DNA of 64,000 nt from Rhynchopus euleeides (Eukaryota; Euglenozoa; Diplonemea; Diplonemida; Diplonemidae), in the NCBI GenBank assembly GCA_963210315.1, contig OY723296.1:682001-746000 (forward strand). The letters run 5' to 3'. The position numbers were made by a program, and so were the translations under genes. The notes under the pieces were generated by a model. That model saw only the letters and a list, made by a program, of their open reading frames with translations. It searched no databases and was not told the origin of the DNA. Shown piece after piece: positions 41,350 to 51,124 of the stretch (within the stretch, counting starts at the first letter, position 1; every line of letters starts with the position of its first letter).

Positions 41350-43527
41350 TGTGTGTGCAGGCCGGGCGATTTTTCCACCGATAAATCGTAGGAAATGCAC
41401 TAAAAATTATGTGGGGAGATGGGGCTATCCAAACAACCCTGTCGCCCGTGAGCCTTTTTTTTTCTTCTTGTCGAAACATGAATCTCTTTTGCCTCCTCCT
41501 CCTCCCCCCCCCCCCCCCTCCACCACTCTGCTTCTTTTGGTGGCAAAAGAAAACGGGTTTTCGCAGCAAGCCTTTGCCTGGATCAAGAAAGAAAGAACCC
41601 CCCCATCACCACCACCACCACCATCCCTGCCCAGGCAGGAAGGCATGTGCCGTTGCGGTGCGGCACGCAACACCCCGCCAGCATGCAATGCATGGGGGAG
41701 GGCTATCCGCATGGCTGCGAGCAGACCGTGCTTGTTCCCCCCCACCCCCCCCATCCCCTCCGATGCCAGGCATGGTAACCATGAAGGATAGGCCGCGCAC
41801 AATACAGTTTGTGTTGGAAAACGCAGAACCCACCCACCCACCCACCCACCCACCCCCCCTCCCTCCCTCCCCCGTCGCACGCTGTGTCCACCACCCGGCC
41901 TGATCAAGCCGTGCAGTGGGTCCGACCAGTGGTCCACTCGCTTCCATCTATTCTCAAACCCTTGGGGGCGACACATCATCTGCCCGAGGGTGTTGCCGGG
42001 CAAGCTGTAAAAACAGCTCCGGATTTACGTTTTTTTTTAAAACATTTACCTGTGTCGGGGGGTAGTGCTCACCCCACCCCACCCCAGCCTTGCCGGGATG
42101 GAGACAGTCCTGTATTCCACACTCCGGGAACGGGGAGGAGGTGAGGGGAGGGAAGGAGGCTTTGTCGAGATAGGCATGCAGATAGCTGTTGCTGTTGGGG
42201 TACTGGCGGGAGGGGAGGGGAGTCTGCCCCACCTACACTCCACCCCCCACCCCCACCCCCCCCTGCCACATGCCAGCCCACTCAGGTGCGATGGCATCCG
42301 ATAATCAGTGATATAGGGGGATAAAAAGATAAGGCGTTGTTTGTGCGCCAAACCCGGGTGTGAGGGGGGAAAATGTAGTGGTGTGGAGTACAGCGGGTCT
42401 GACTGGGCCTCACGAATATGGGAGGCGTAACCTGGCACACGCTTCGACACACACGAAGCGAAGGGGGCAGCCCCTCCCCCCCCACCCGGTCTTGCTACTC
42501 GCTATTCGGCAAAAAAAAGAGGTTCGGCGGCGTTTTCACCTGGCTGTAAATAGGTGGAAGTGTAATTCCACGTATTTAGGCTTGGGCTCTTTTTCACCAA
42601 CCCTCAATACCCCCTCCCCCCCTTTGTTTGCCTTTTATCCGTGGCGTTTGAAATCGAAACAACACCCGCCGAAAACCCCGCGGCGGGGTTTCCAAAAGAT
42701 TCACACAAAAAGAATTTCGTTCGTGGCTTCGGTTGCTTAATTCTTTTTTGCACACACAACACAACACACACTCACACCACGCCCCACCGCCCACCCCCCC
42801 CCCCCCCCCAGGGATTTTCTTCACATGGTGTGCGTATCGAGTAGGCTCGCGAGGACTCCGCGGTAACACGAGTGCCCCCCCTCGAGACATTGTTGGAGGG
42901 TGGCACACCCCCTGCCTGCCTGCCCCGAGGGTGGCACCCAGAGGCTTGCGCGGTGCGCGACCTACACTAAACAAATGGGGGGGGTGGGTGTGTTGAAGCC
43001 CAGCTTGTAAGGCGGCATCTGCCTAGCGCGACACCTCGACAGAAGTGCCTCCAAGGATATGGGTGTGGCTGTGTGTGCTCCCCAGTGGAGATCGCACCAA
43101 GAGGGAGGGTGTGTGCCGGGTGACATCTCCACTTGTATATAAACATCCACGTGTGTGTGCGTTGTGTGGGAGGGGTTGGTTTTGCGGGTAAAATTCGCAT
43201 CAGAATTCGCTCTCGGTGCGGCCTGCACTGAAAAATTCGTTCACAATATTAACGGGGCTGTGTGTGCGTGACACAGTGGAGGCAGCAGCAGAGTTCGCTC
43301 GGTGCGTCCTACACTAAACTAAAAAGACTAACGTGTGGGTGTGTGTGTGTGGGAGGGGTGGATGTGTGTGTTCACGCCTTACCTCCGCCACCCGATTTGA
43401 CTTCTTGAGTTTGGCGGTGGTTCAACCAGAGTTTCGCTGGAGAGTTTAGCCGGAACACAGGATCCGCCAAATCAGGCGGGTTGGCTATACTACCGCCGAC
43501 ACACATACGTTTTCAGATCCCAATTTT
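41350..43527. other. Non-coding, low-complexity-rich
   Basis: Contains CA, CACC and GT microsatellites and homopolymers of C (41503-41518, 42796-42809). A 40-bp sequence shared with 22930 (AAGATAAGGC ... CAAACCCGGGTGTG) is at 42323-42362. No gene recognised on either strand. Confidence 0.55.
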
Positions 43528-43641
43528 GGGGGGCCCTCGCTACCAGGTGTGACTGAGTGGGAAAAAGTGAGCCACGGCCCACTTCCCCTCACTGACTGAC
43601 GAGCTGTGACTGGCTCTGACTGGTAGCGAGGCCCCCCTTGG
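43528..43641. repeat. Short hairpin element GGGGGGCCCTCGCTACCAG
   Basis: Arms GGGGGGCCCTCGCTACCAG and CTGGTAGCGAGGCCCCCC enclose about 75 bp that contain smaller inverted pairs. It is similar in size and TCGCTAC core to the hairpins at 9358 and 20994. No target duplication could be fixed. Confidence 0.7.
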
Positions 43642-44694
43642 GGGGAAGGGGGAATAGGACAACTGCAACACTAGAGAGGGAGGCTCCTGCAGACGGGGGG
43701 CAGGGCAGCTGACAGGGGGCTGAAGGATACAAGAAGCGAAGCTCCTCAGAAACATATGTTTAATGCACGTTGGTTGACAGCCGACCCACCCAGACCCTGC
43801 ACATTCTCACTCTTTGGGGCCTCTCTGCAGTTCTCACACGCCAGAGGCTTCGCTGTTGCTGCTTCGAAGGCCGCAAGGCTTTTTTGCACCGCAAGAAATC
43901 TGGGGGAAGAATGGGACTCTCCATTTTCAAGAGCACTTCCAAGATAGCCGATGCAACCTTCCAGCCAAACTACACTCAAACGGTACCCACCTCCATCACG
44001 CCCCCTCTTGCCGCCCTTAACTCGAAGGCATGTTTCGGCACAGAAATGGACCAAGCATAACCACATCTCTTGATAACCTCTCCCTCCACGAACACTTGAC
44101 AGACACAGATCACAGATCACAGACATGAATACAGCAACAAAGCGGACATACTGAGAGGGATAGTTAGCGTAAAAAAGTTGAACGGCATCTCCGTGTGCCG
44201 CGATGCGATGAGCCGGGCCTGCCGACGGGGCTCCCGCCGGATGGGGCGGGTGGGGTGGCGGGTGTCGGAGATTGGCTGCCGCAGAGGAAAAAAACGCGAA
44301 GGCAAAACAAGCCATTCTTTTGGGAGATGCGCTGGAGGGCAGAGCAGGGGGGGGGACGGGGGTGACAAAAATAGATGAGGGGTCTGGTCAGTGACTACAG
44401 CAGGAGCCAACAATCATCGGATGTCTTTGTTGTCCAAAAGCACCGCCCCTCCCTCCCGCCATCTTTGCGACACTGGCAGGGGGGTGGAGGGGGTCCCGTT
44501 CAGGGGAATAGGGTGCCCTTTCTGAGAGGTTTCCAAACCAGAAAAAGCCGGTTTTCTGGTTTGGGGAAATTTATAAAAAAAATGAGATTTCTGGAAAAAA
44601 AAACCAGAATTTTTTCAAGGCGTTTTCTCGTGGGGGATGAGGATATGTCCTCCTGACACCCACCCTTTTCCCGTTTTTTTTGCAGCCAACAGCC

Positions 44695-44750
44695 AGACGT
44701 TCACTACCGTGGCCTCCGGCGGCTGGGGGGCTCTGCCCCCCAGACCCCCC
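44695..44750 (-). repeat. S repeat, copy 4
   Basis: Inverse orientation: ACTACCGTGGCCTCCGGCGG then CTGGGGGGC / GCCCCCCAG. Similarity to copy 1 extends beyond the core (AGCCAGACGTTC on this strand). Confidence 0.9.
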
Positions 44751-44835
44751 TGGACCCCCCTGGTCGGGGGATCCAACCACTCCAGTCGCCTCAGGACGCA
44801 GCCAACTCACACAGAATCTGTTCGCCCACACGAAC

Positions 44836-44892
44836 AGATGTTCACTACCGTGGCCTCCGGCGGCTGGGGGGCTCACGCCCCCCAGACCCCCG
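44836..44892 (-). repeat. S repeat, copy 5
   Basis: A second inverse copy 140 bp from copy 4. Its outer flank GATGTAGCGTGTGCC matches, inverted, the GGCACACGCTACAT found before copy 1 at 8685. Confidence 0.9.
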
Positions 44893-46008
44893 ATGTAGCG
44901 TGTGCCCGTCTGTCTATCTCACTTACCCCGGATACAGTGCTGCGTAGGAGGTCAGCACCACATCCATGAAGCGCTTCTTCGAAGCCTGGCTGACATCGGA
45001 CAGGAGGTCGGACTTCCCCACCTGGGAGGTACACTCGCCGCGTTGGCGACATGCGTGACATGCGACACGATACCTGAAACGTGAGTGTGCCTGGCTAACA
45101 CGGGCATTTCAACGGTCTGCCGGCGACCGTCCCCCAAACCAGTAAACCAGCAGTTTTGGAAAATCGGAGAGGTCACCCTACTACCCTGGTCCCGTTGCTA
45201 TGGTGCAAGAAAAAAATGGCACAATGGGTAGATGCGGAACGTTTCGTTTTTAATTCGCAGGTTTGGCTGCCGCCCTAACCCTGTCAAGAAAACAAAAATG
45301 CAGCTGACACGCACGGTGTTTAAAACCCTCAACCCTGATCAAGGGGGTGGTGTGCACGGCTCGCAGAACCGAACGGCAGTTTTGAACGATTTTGAACGAT
45401 ATTCAACGTGTATTAAAGGCAGACCCCGTGGGGGAACTGCGGCGATCCCAATACCCCGAACTCGCCCCGTAACCACCTGGGCAACGGGCATGACAGCAAG
45501 GCAGAACCACAGAGGCATGCGCCTGAACTATTCAGCGCACATAACCAGCACCACGCAGATCAGCGCCTGTGGGGTGGGTTGCAATGATGTTGTGGGACCC
45601 GCGAAGGGCCAAAAAAGAGTCCGGGGTTTGTTTGTGCGCACGAGCGCAGTGTGTTGTGACCCTGTGAAGGCGTTGTTGTGAATAAGTGATCTTGCGTTGC
45701 TCCCCCAAAACACACTGCGCGCGCGGTACACTCCCACTGACTCTCTCGCTGTGGCCAGCAAGCTTGTTTGGGGGGGGGGGGGGGGGGGGGGGAAAGGCGA
45801 ACAGTTGACAGCTGTAGCCCTCTTGCCCCTCTTGGCATACCTGCATGATGACGTAGTTGTAGGGGAGCGGCACACCCAGGCTGCGGCACCGCATCACCAG
45901 AGGGTAGCAGATGGTCAGGGCGATCTGCGTTGGCGGGGATGTGGAAGGGAGGGGGGGGGAAACAGGCACGGGCTCCTCCTGACGCGAACCCCCCCCCCCC
46001 CCCCCCTA

Positions 46009-46452
46009 GGGCAGTGGTGGCAGCGTACGGCCGTACGGTACGCGTACGCGTACGCCGTACGCACTTTCTGAAAATCGCGCTGCGTACGCGTACGCAGATT
46101 TTGCGTACGGCTGGTATTCCAGGTCTCTCAGCACACAGTAGGCCACCCAGCGGGTGGCTGGGCCCTGGCCTTTGCTCTTGCCTTTCACAGATGGTTCCTT
46201 GCCGCGCACGTGGCGAATAACTCGCAACACCTGCAAGTACACCCGCAAGCATACTGCAAAAGGTACCACTTCCGACTGGAAGGCTCGGAGGCTGCCCCTG
46301 GTACACCTGAGTTCGACTGTCGGATTTGGTGTGCGGCCATGGCCGTCTCCTGTGCTCCATAGATTGCCGTACGCAGCGCCGTACGCGTACGCGTACGCCG
46401 TACGCACTTTTTGAAAATCACGCTGCGTACGCGTACGCAGCCACCACTGCCC
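46009..46452. mobile_element. Element M2 (TIR GGGCAGTG, TA-flanked)
   Basis: GGGCAGTGGTGG at the left and the inverse at the right, with TA at 46007-46008 and 46453-46454. The terminal 8 bases are the same as M1, but the subterminal motif differs: here CGTACGC / GCGTACG palindromes. The interior (about 46130-46340) has no convincing gene. The right TA is shared with E4. Confidence 0.87.
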
Positions 46453-46454
46453 TA

Positions 46455-47984
46455 GGGGGGGTCATAAGCCCCCCTAAAAACGTACGAAAACCAAAATTTT
46501 CAACATACCATCAGAACCGCCCTAATACCTGATCTGACCCGAAAATCCGACCCATACCCCCCCGGAAACTGTCTGGGGCCCACTTGTGACACCTGATACG
46601 CACTTTTGTGATGATTTTTTGGGGTCCTAAAAAATGTACCTCAGTTTCGTACCTTGCCTTTGTACCTGAACCACTCCCGACCGCATTATTTCGTTCTTTG
46701 CCTTTTCTGCGGTGGTTCTGGCTCAGGTGGCACGCATGTTGCCTTCCCCAGTGCCTCGGCAAGGTCTTTCTTGACCTGATTAGTGGGAATGTTGTGTTGT
46801 TGCGTCAGCAGAATGAGTTCAGCCACCTTCTGGGTGTAGTACTTCGATCGCATATGGGTCATTGTGAGTACTTCGTACGCCTGGGAGGCTGCATCGGCAT
46901 TAGTAGGCAGCGTTGTAGATGCTTTTGCTTCGTCGATCTTAGCCTGTGAAGGCACGATTGGGATATTGTACGCCCTGAGAGCCGAAGTGGTTATGATTGT
47001 GCTGTGTAATTTGCGCCCCGCAGGATATGCACACCACGCAGTCTCGACAACACGTATGAGAGTGTACCATGTGGGGACTCAACAAGGTCATTGGATCGGC
47101 ATCTGCCTGCCGACTCAGCCCCCACACAGTGCGACCGCAAGGTCGCCAGGGATGTCTCAACGCCAGGGGAATACCCTCCCCTGGCGTTGTACAACCCTAC
47201 TCTCAACCCTCGGGTCCTCTCCTGGAGGCGGTGGTGGCGGGCCCGCAACGCTTCGTACTTCCGGTACAGACTGAGGTAGTCTGCCCGGCTGACCCGCTCA
47301 TTGCTTCCTAGATCATCTGCTGCTCTGGAGCTGCCATCACTCTCACTGCCCACATCAGTTGGTGTGGGGGTAGGAGCAGGAGGAGTGGGAGGAGTAGGAG
47401 TGCAGGTGACATCTTTCTTGGCTAGCAAGGAACGCCGCTTTTCCCGCACGTGCGTGCAGTTGATGCACCACTGCATATATCTGTCGTCACCACGTCCCAC
47501 TCGCTCTCCTATGTACCCAGCCCGACGGAGCGCCCGAAATAATGTCGCCTCACCGATGTCGTGTGCCGTTTTCTTTTTACGCAGGTCTGCCACAACGCTC
47601 TCTGCCGAGACCCCGCACATCTCCCGTTTGGCGAGCGTCTTTCGAGCAAGGTACTCCTCTGCAGCAGCATCTGACACCTCTGCGAGGCCCTGGGCACGCG
47701 GCATGTGTTGCTCGGCGTGCTGAGTGAGCGTAGTGACACCCTTCCCTTGCAAAGAACGAAATAATGCGGTCGGGAGTGGTTCAGGTACAAAGGCAAGGTA
47801 CGAAACTGAGGTACATTTTTTAGGACCCCAAAAAATCATCACAAAAGTGCGTATCAGGTGTCACAAGTGGGCCCCAGACAGTTTCCGGGGGGGTATGGGT
47901 CGGATTTTCGGGTCAGATCAGGTATTAGGGCGGCTCTGATGGTATGTCGAAAATTTTGGTTTTGTACGGGCTTATGACCCCCCC
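46455..47984 (-). mobile_element. Element E4 (TIR GGGGGGGTCATAAGCCC)
   Basis: About 240-bp inverted arms (46455-46695 and 47745-47984), with TA on both sides (46453-46454, 47985-47986). The termini share GGGGGGGTCA with element A. The interior holds a protein-like minus-strand frame that ends at the inner edge of the left arm, so the gene and arms fit each other and the element may once have been autonomous. Confidence 0.88.
46686..47842 (-). pseudogene. Protein of element E4, probably frameshifted
   Basis: The main frame (47842-46991, 283 codons) contains a helical N-terminal part (SAESVVADLRKKKTA, IGEATLFRALRRAG), a Cys pair (WCINC), a Pro/Thr linker and a predicted coiled segment (YLSLYRKYEALRARHHRLQE). 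A second frame (46955-46686) continues with another helical part and ends in KRQRTK. A middle frame (47160-46939) carries CCRDCVVCISC and HNHNH, suggesting a metal site. At least one frameshift or intron lies near 46960-47060. No DDE motif could be recognised, so its role (transposase or accessory protein) is unknown. The first ~35 codons lie in the TIR and may not be coding. Confidence 0.5.
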
Positions 47985-48071
47985 TAGCCCCCCCCTCCAA
48001 ACCGTGCGGCCTGCACAATCAGAAAGGGGGAGAAGGGACACGGTGAAAAGGCCCAAAGTGACCCCCTCCCC

Positions 48072-49844
48072 CTAGAGGCTACCAACACACCACCACCACC
48101 ACCCCTCCTGTAGCCAGCCAAGCAAGCTTGACTGGGCGAACTCCCCGCCCTCCTCCCCCACGAGCCATACCCAGAGCGACAGCACCACGAGGGCGAAGAG
48201 CAGCATCGGGAGGAATAGAGCCAGGGAGTAGAACCACGACCCGGACATCATCGCAATAGCCAGTATCACTGTGTTGCCCAGGGCCTTGCCTGCCCTGTGC
48301 AGGTGTGTGTTGGCACGCGGCGGCCTGTAGTACCCCCTGTGGATACGGAGCAGGAGGGTGCAGGACCAGATCCCCAGCCCCAGGAAGAGAAGCTCGGGGA
48401 GGACGATGATGAAGGATATCGACGAAGCCACCACGGCCCCGGCAACCAGGCCGATCTTCTTCCCCGACCGCTGCCATGCGACCAGCGTCGCCGCAAAAGT
48501 CGGCGGGGCGAAGACATTCATCAGGATCCTCTCTGTGGTCACAACCCCTGCGCGCTGCACCTCGGCAACCCACAGCGCCACCGAGAGCAGCAGGCAGAGG
48601 GTCCAGATGAGCGCCCCGACAAACCGCTTGTCACGCAGGAGCTTCGCCCCCACGTCTGCCCAGTGGAGGACCGCCTCCACAACACCCTTCCGCCTGGCGG
48701 GGCTCGGGTGGTGCTGTGGGAGGTGCCACACAGCGGCAGCTTCGTCGGGGATCCTGCGCACCGCGGCGCGCAGCACCCTGTAGAGCCCGTAGGCACCCAG
48801 GTAGATGGCCCATGTCCCGCAGATGCAGTACATCGGGAGGACTGAGAGGCTCAGAGGGGGGTTGGTGTGGGTGAGGTATTTCCACACCCCCACCACGGTG
48901 TGGAGGAGTGATGTGAGGACCGCGGCGGATTCGATGACAGGAACCTTCCCGCGGGTGCACTGCAGCTCGAGCCTGGCGGTGGCGACCTGAAAGGAGCAGA
49001 ATCGGAGGCTTTGGAAAAGAGCCTTCTCGATGTCAAACGCGGTGCAGCACCACCCCGGAGGCTGGGGCGGGAGGAGGCCGAGCTCAAGGTGGTATGTCAC
49101 ACTGGCGGATTCCATCTGCCTGACGAATGCCTTGTGCAGCGCCGCATCCGACAGCTGCGCCTTCGGCGCCGCGAAAAACGGTGGGAGCAGCGGCATCGCC
49201 CCGCCCGTCGCCACCGGAGACATCGCGGCGACAAACCTAGCGCTCGCCGCATCCAGAAGGCCCTGATATGTCACATCCCAGACGCTCCCCCACATCGACA
49301 CACCGCAGAGCCCTCTCGCCCTCCTGCAGGACCTCCCCCAAGCCCCTAAGGGGTGGACTCTATAGCACCCTGCCCCATTCGATGCGGCGCAGCAGAGCCA
49401 TGCTGTCACGAGCATCAGGACCTCGCTTGGCAGCTCCAGAAGGTGGTGGTGGTGGGGCTGGAGAAAGCGATCGGCATCATCTTGCGTGTCGGAGTCGTGA
49501 TGCCAGGCCCCCCGGGAAGAGGCGTAGCCTCGGTGTGGCAGATGCTCCGGAAGCGTCGCAGCATGCACGGCTTCGACGCAGGAAAGGTGCCCATCAGGGG
49601 ATGCGTGCTGCTGGGTCCCGCAATGCCAGTCAGATTCGACTGGTCCGTCGCAGGGGTGCTCTGGCGAGGCCCAAGGCTCCCTCTGCGGGGCAGGCGCCGG
49701 CAGGGGTGGGGTTGCAGCGGGCGGAGGCGGCGGCGGCGGCGGCGGGAGTGGCAGAGGCGCCGCAGCGGCTGCAGGGGCTGCCACAGGCGCCCCCGACTCC
49801 CGGGAGGGCGGTGCCCCGCACGCCCCCACCCTCACGGAGGGCAT
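48072..49844 (-). CDS. Unknown multi-span membrane protein
   Basis: 590 codons from 49844. An alternative start at 49415 (MLVTAWLCCAASNG, signal-like) would give 447 residues, and I favour it because the first 140 codons are Ala/Pro/His-rich. Six or so hydrophobic spans follow in the C-terminal half (about residues 305-360, 425-445, 455-475, 480-515 and 535-575 of the long form), separated by basic loops such as RVLRAAVRRIP and RIHRGYYRPPR. The N-terminal part after the signal may be extracellular. It resembles the membrane block of the pseudokinase protein in general style only. No family is recognised. The frame is clean and its composition consistent, so I consider it real. Confidence 0.65.
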   Translation of the reverse strand: MPSVRVGACGAPPSRESGAPVAAPAAAAAPLPLPPPPPPPPPAATPPLPAPAPQREPWASPEHPCDGPVESDWHCGTQQHASPDGHLSCVEAVHAATLPEHLPHRGYASSRGAWHHDSDTQDDADRFLQPHHHHLLELPSEVLMLVTAWLCCAASNGAGCYRVHPLGAWGRSCRRARGLCGVSMWGSVWDVTYQGLLDAASARFVAAMSPVATGGAMPLLPPFFAAPKAQLSDAALHKAFVRQMESASVTYHLELGLLPPQPPGWCCTAFDIEKALFQSLRFCSFQVATARLELQCTRGKVPVIESAAVLTSLLHTVVGVWKYLTHTNPPLSLSVLPMYCICGTWAIYLGAYGLYRVLRAAVRRIPDEAAAVWHLPQHHPSPARRKGVVEAVLHWADVGAKLLRDKRFVGALIWTLCLLLSVALWVAEVQRAGVVTTERILMNVFAPPTFAATLVAWQRSGKKIGLVAGAVVASSISFIIVLPELLFLGLGIWSCTLLLRIHRGYYRPPRANTHLHRAGKALGNTVILAIAMMSGSWFYSLALFLPMLLFALVVLSLWVWLVGEEGGEFAQSSLLGWLQEGWWWWCVGSL

Positions 49845-51124
49845 TTGAAAGGTCGGCAGGGGGGGGGGGGGGGGGGTTGGAGGAGAGAAGCACGGCAGGG
49901 GTGGTTTGCTTGCCCAACCTTCCCCACCCGCTACGTCACGACCTCCCGCTTACGCGGCCCCCACAACACCCCCCCCCCCCCCCCGGAGGGTGTGCTGGGT
50001 ACAGCCACACAGCCACACACACACAGCACTACCTCAAAAGAAATGCGAAGAGTTGGGGCAGCGAATGAATTCAGCTAGAAGGGTTCGGGGTGAAATGAGA
50101 AAAGGGGAGGGGGGGGGAGAGGGGGTGAGGAGGCTATGTGTGTCGTGTGTGTGTGTGTGAGTGGGTGGGGTGAGGTGGGGTGGGTGCCCACGTTTGAAGC
50201 GGGTGGGGGCACCTTGTGCGGATTTTCGCCCCCCACTCCCCCCCTGCCCACCTGTGGAAAGTGTGGGTGTGTGTCATAGCGGCAGTGGTGGTTACACCGA
50301 GGGAATCAGGAGCTGCCCTGCAGTGTGCTCGACACTAATATAAAAAGATTCACACGTGTGTGTGTGTGTGGTTATAAAGTTTTAAGGCGGTGTCGCCCTG
50401 CACGGGCAGTAGCACCTCCCCTTCAGTATCGCACTCCCGAAGGATTCCCCAACACGACGTGACACCGGTTTCGACGCGTACTCTTCGTACCCCTCCCCCC
50501 GGCCGCGTCTCTTCAGCGAAGAACCGGGGATAATCGGACCAGGGCTAGCTAAACCCTGGTGGTGTCACGGGTGGGGTTGGAGAGGGAGAAAAAGGAAGAA
50601 ATGAAGTTGCGAAAAAGTCAAACACTGACACGTGAAATCAATAAAAAGGGTGGTATATATCGCCCCCTTGCTGCGACGAAGACACTAAATAGTCAGGCCG
50701 CTTCAAGAGTCTTGAGGGCTTGGTGTGTGTGTGTGTGTGTCTGTGTGGCTGCTTGTTGTGCGGGCGGCCCCGCTCTCTGCCAGGGCTGCCAACCTATTTG
50801 CGACGGGGGGCTCACTTTCTTTTTCTGCACTTCTGATCGAAGCCCCACCCACCCCCCGTGATCTCTCCAGGAGGAGGAGGCCTGCCTCCAAGAGCCTGTC
50901 GTGTTCAATGCGGCTGCTCCACAGTCTGGCTGTGGCATGGAAATGCCACGCCGTGGGGCTTTTCTGCTGCTCAAACACAACTCTTTTTTTTTTGGAACGG
51001 AAATGTGTCGGATGGTATCGGTGTGCAGCAGAGGGAGAGGGAGAGGGGGGGGGGTTTCGAGGAGGAGTCGTGAGGGGAGTGGCTGAGAGAGGCACATCGT
51101 GCTTTAACCGTTTTGGCGGGCAGG
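49845..51124. other. Intergenic between membrane protein and cyclase
   Basis: Contains runs of 18 G (49859-49876) and about 17 C (49969-49984), GT microsatellites (50138-50160, 50357-50369, 50723-50740) and a TATA-like GGTATATATCGC at 50651. It includes the 3' flank of the cyclase gene. No gene recognised. Confidence 0.55.

Larger units (their letters stand above)
43642..46006. other. Non-coding with two S repeats
   Basis: Frames here (for example 43746-44315 minus) have low-complexity or inconsistent composition and no domain. It contains S repeats at 44695 and 44836, a run of 23 G (45770-45792) and a run of 18 C (45989-46006) that ends at the TA preceding M2. Confidence 0.5.

Noticed and set aside
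43746..44315. 189-codon minus frame
   Set aside because: Low-complexity Pro/His/Gly segments, no motif, in a repeat-rich stretch.
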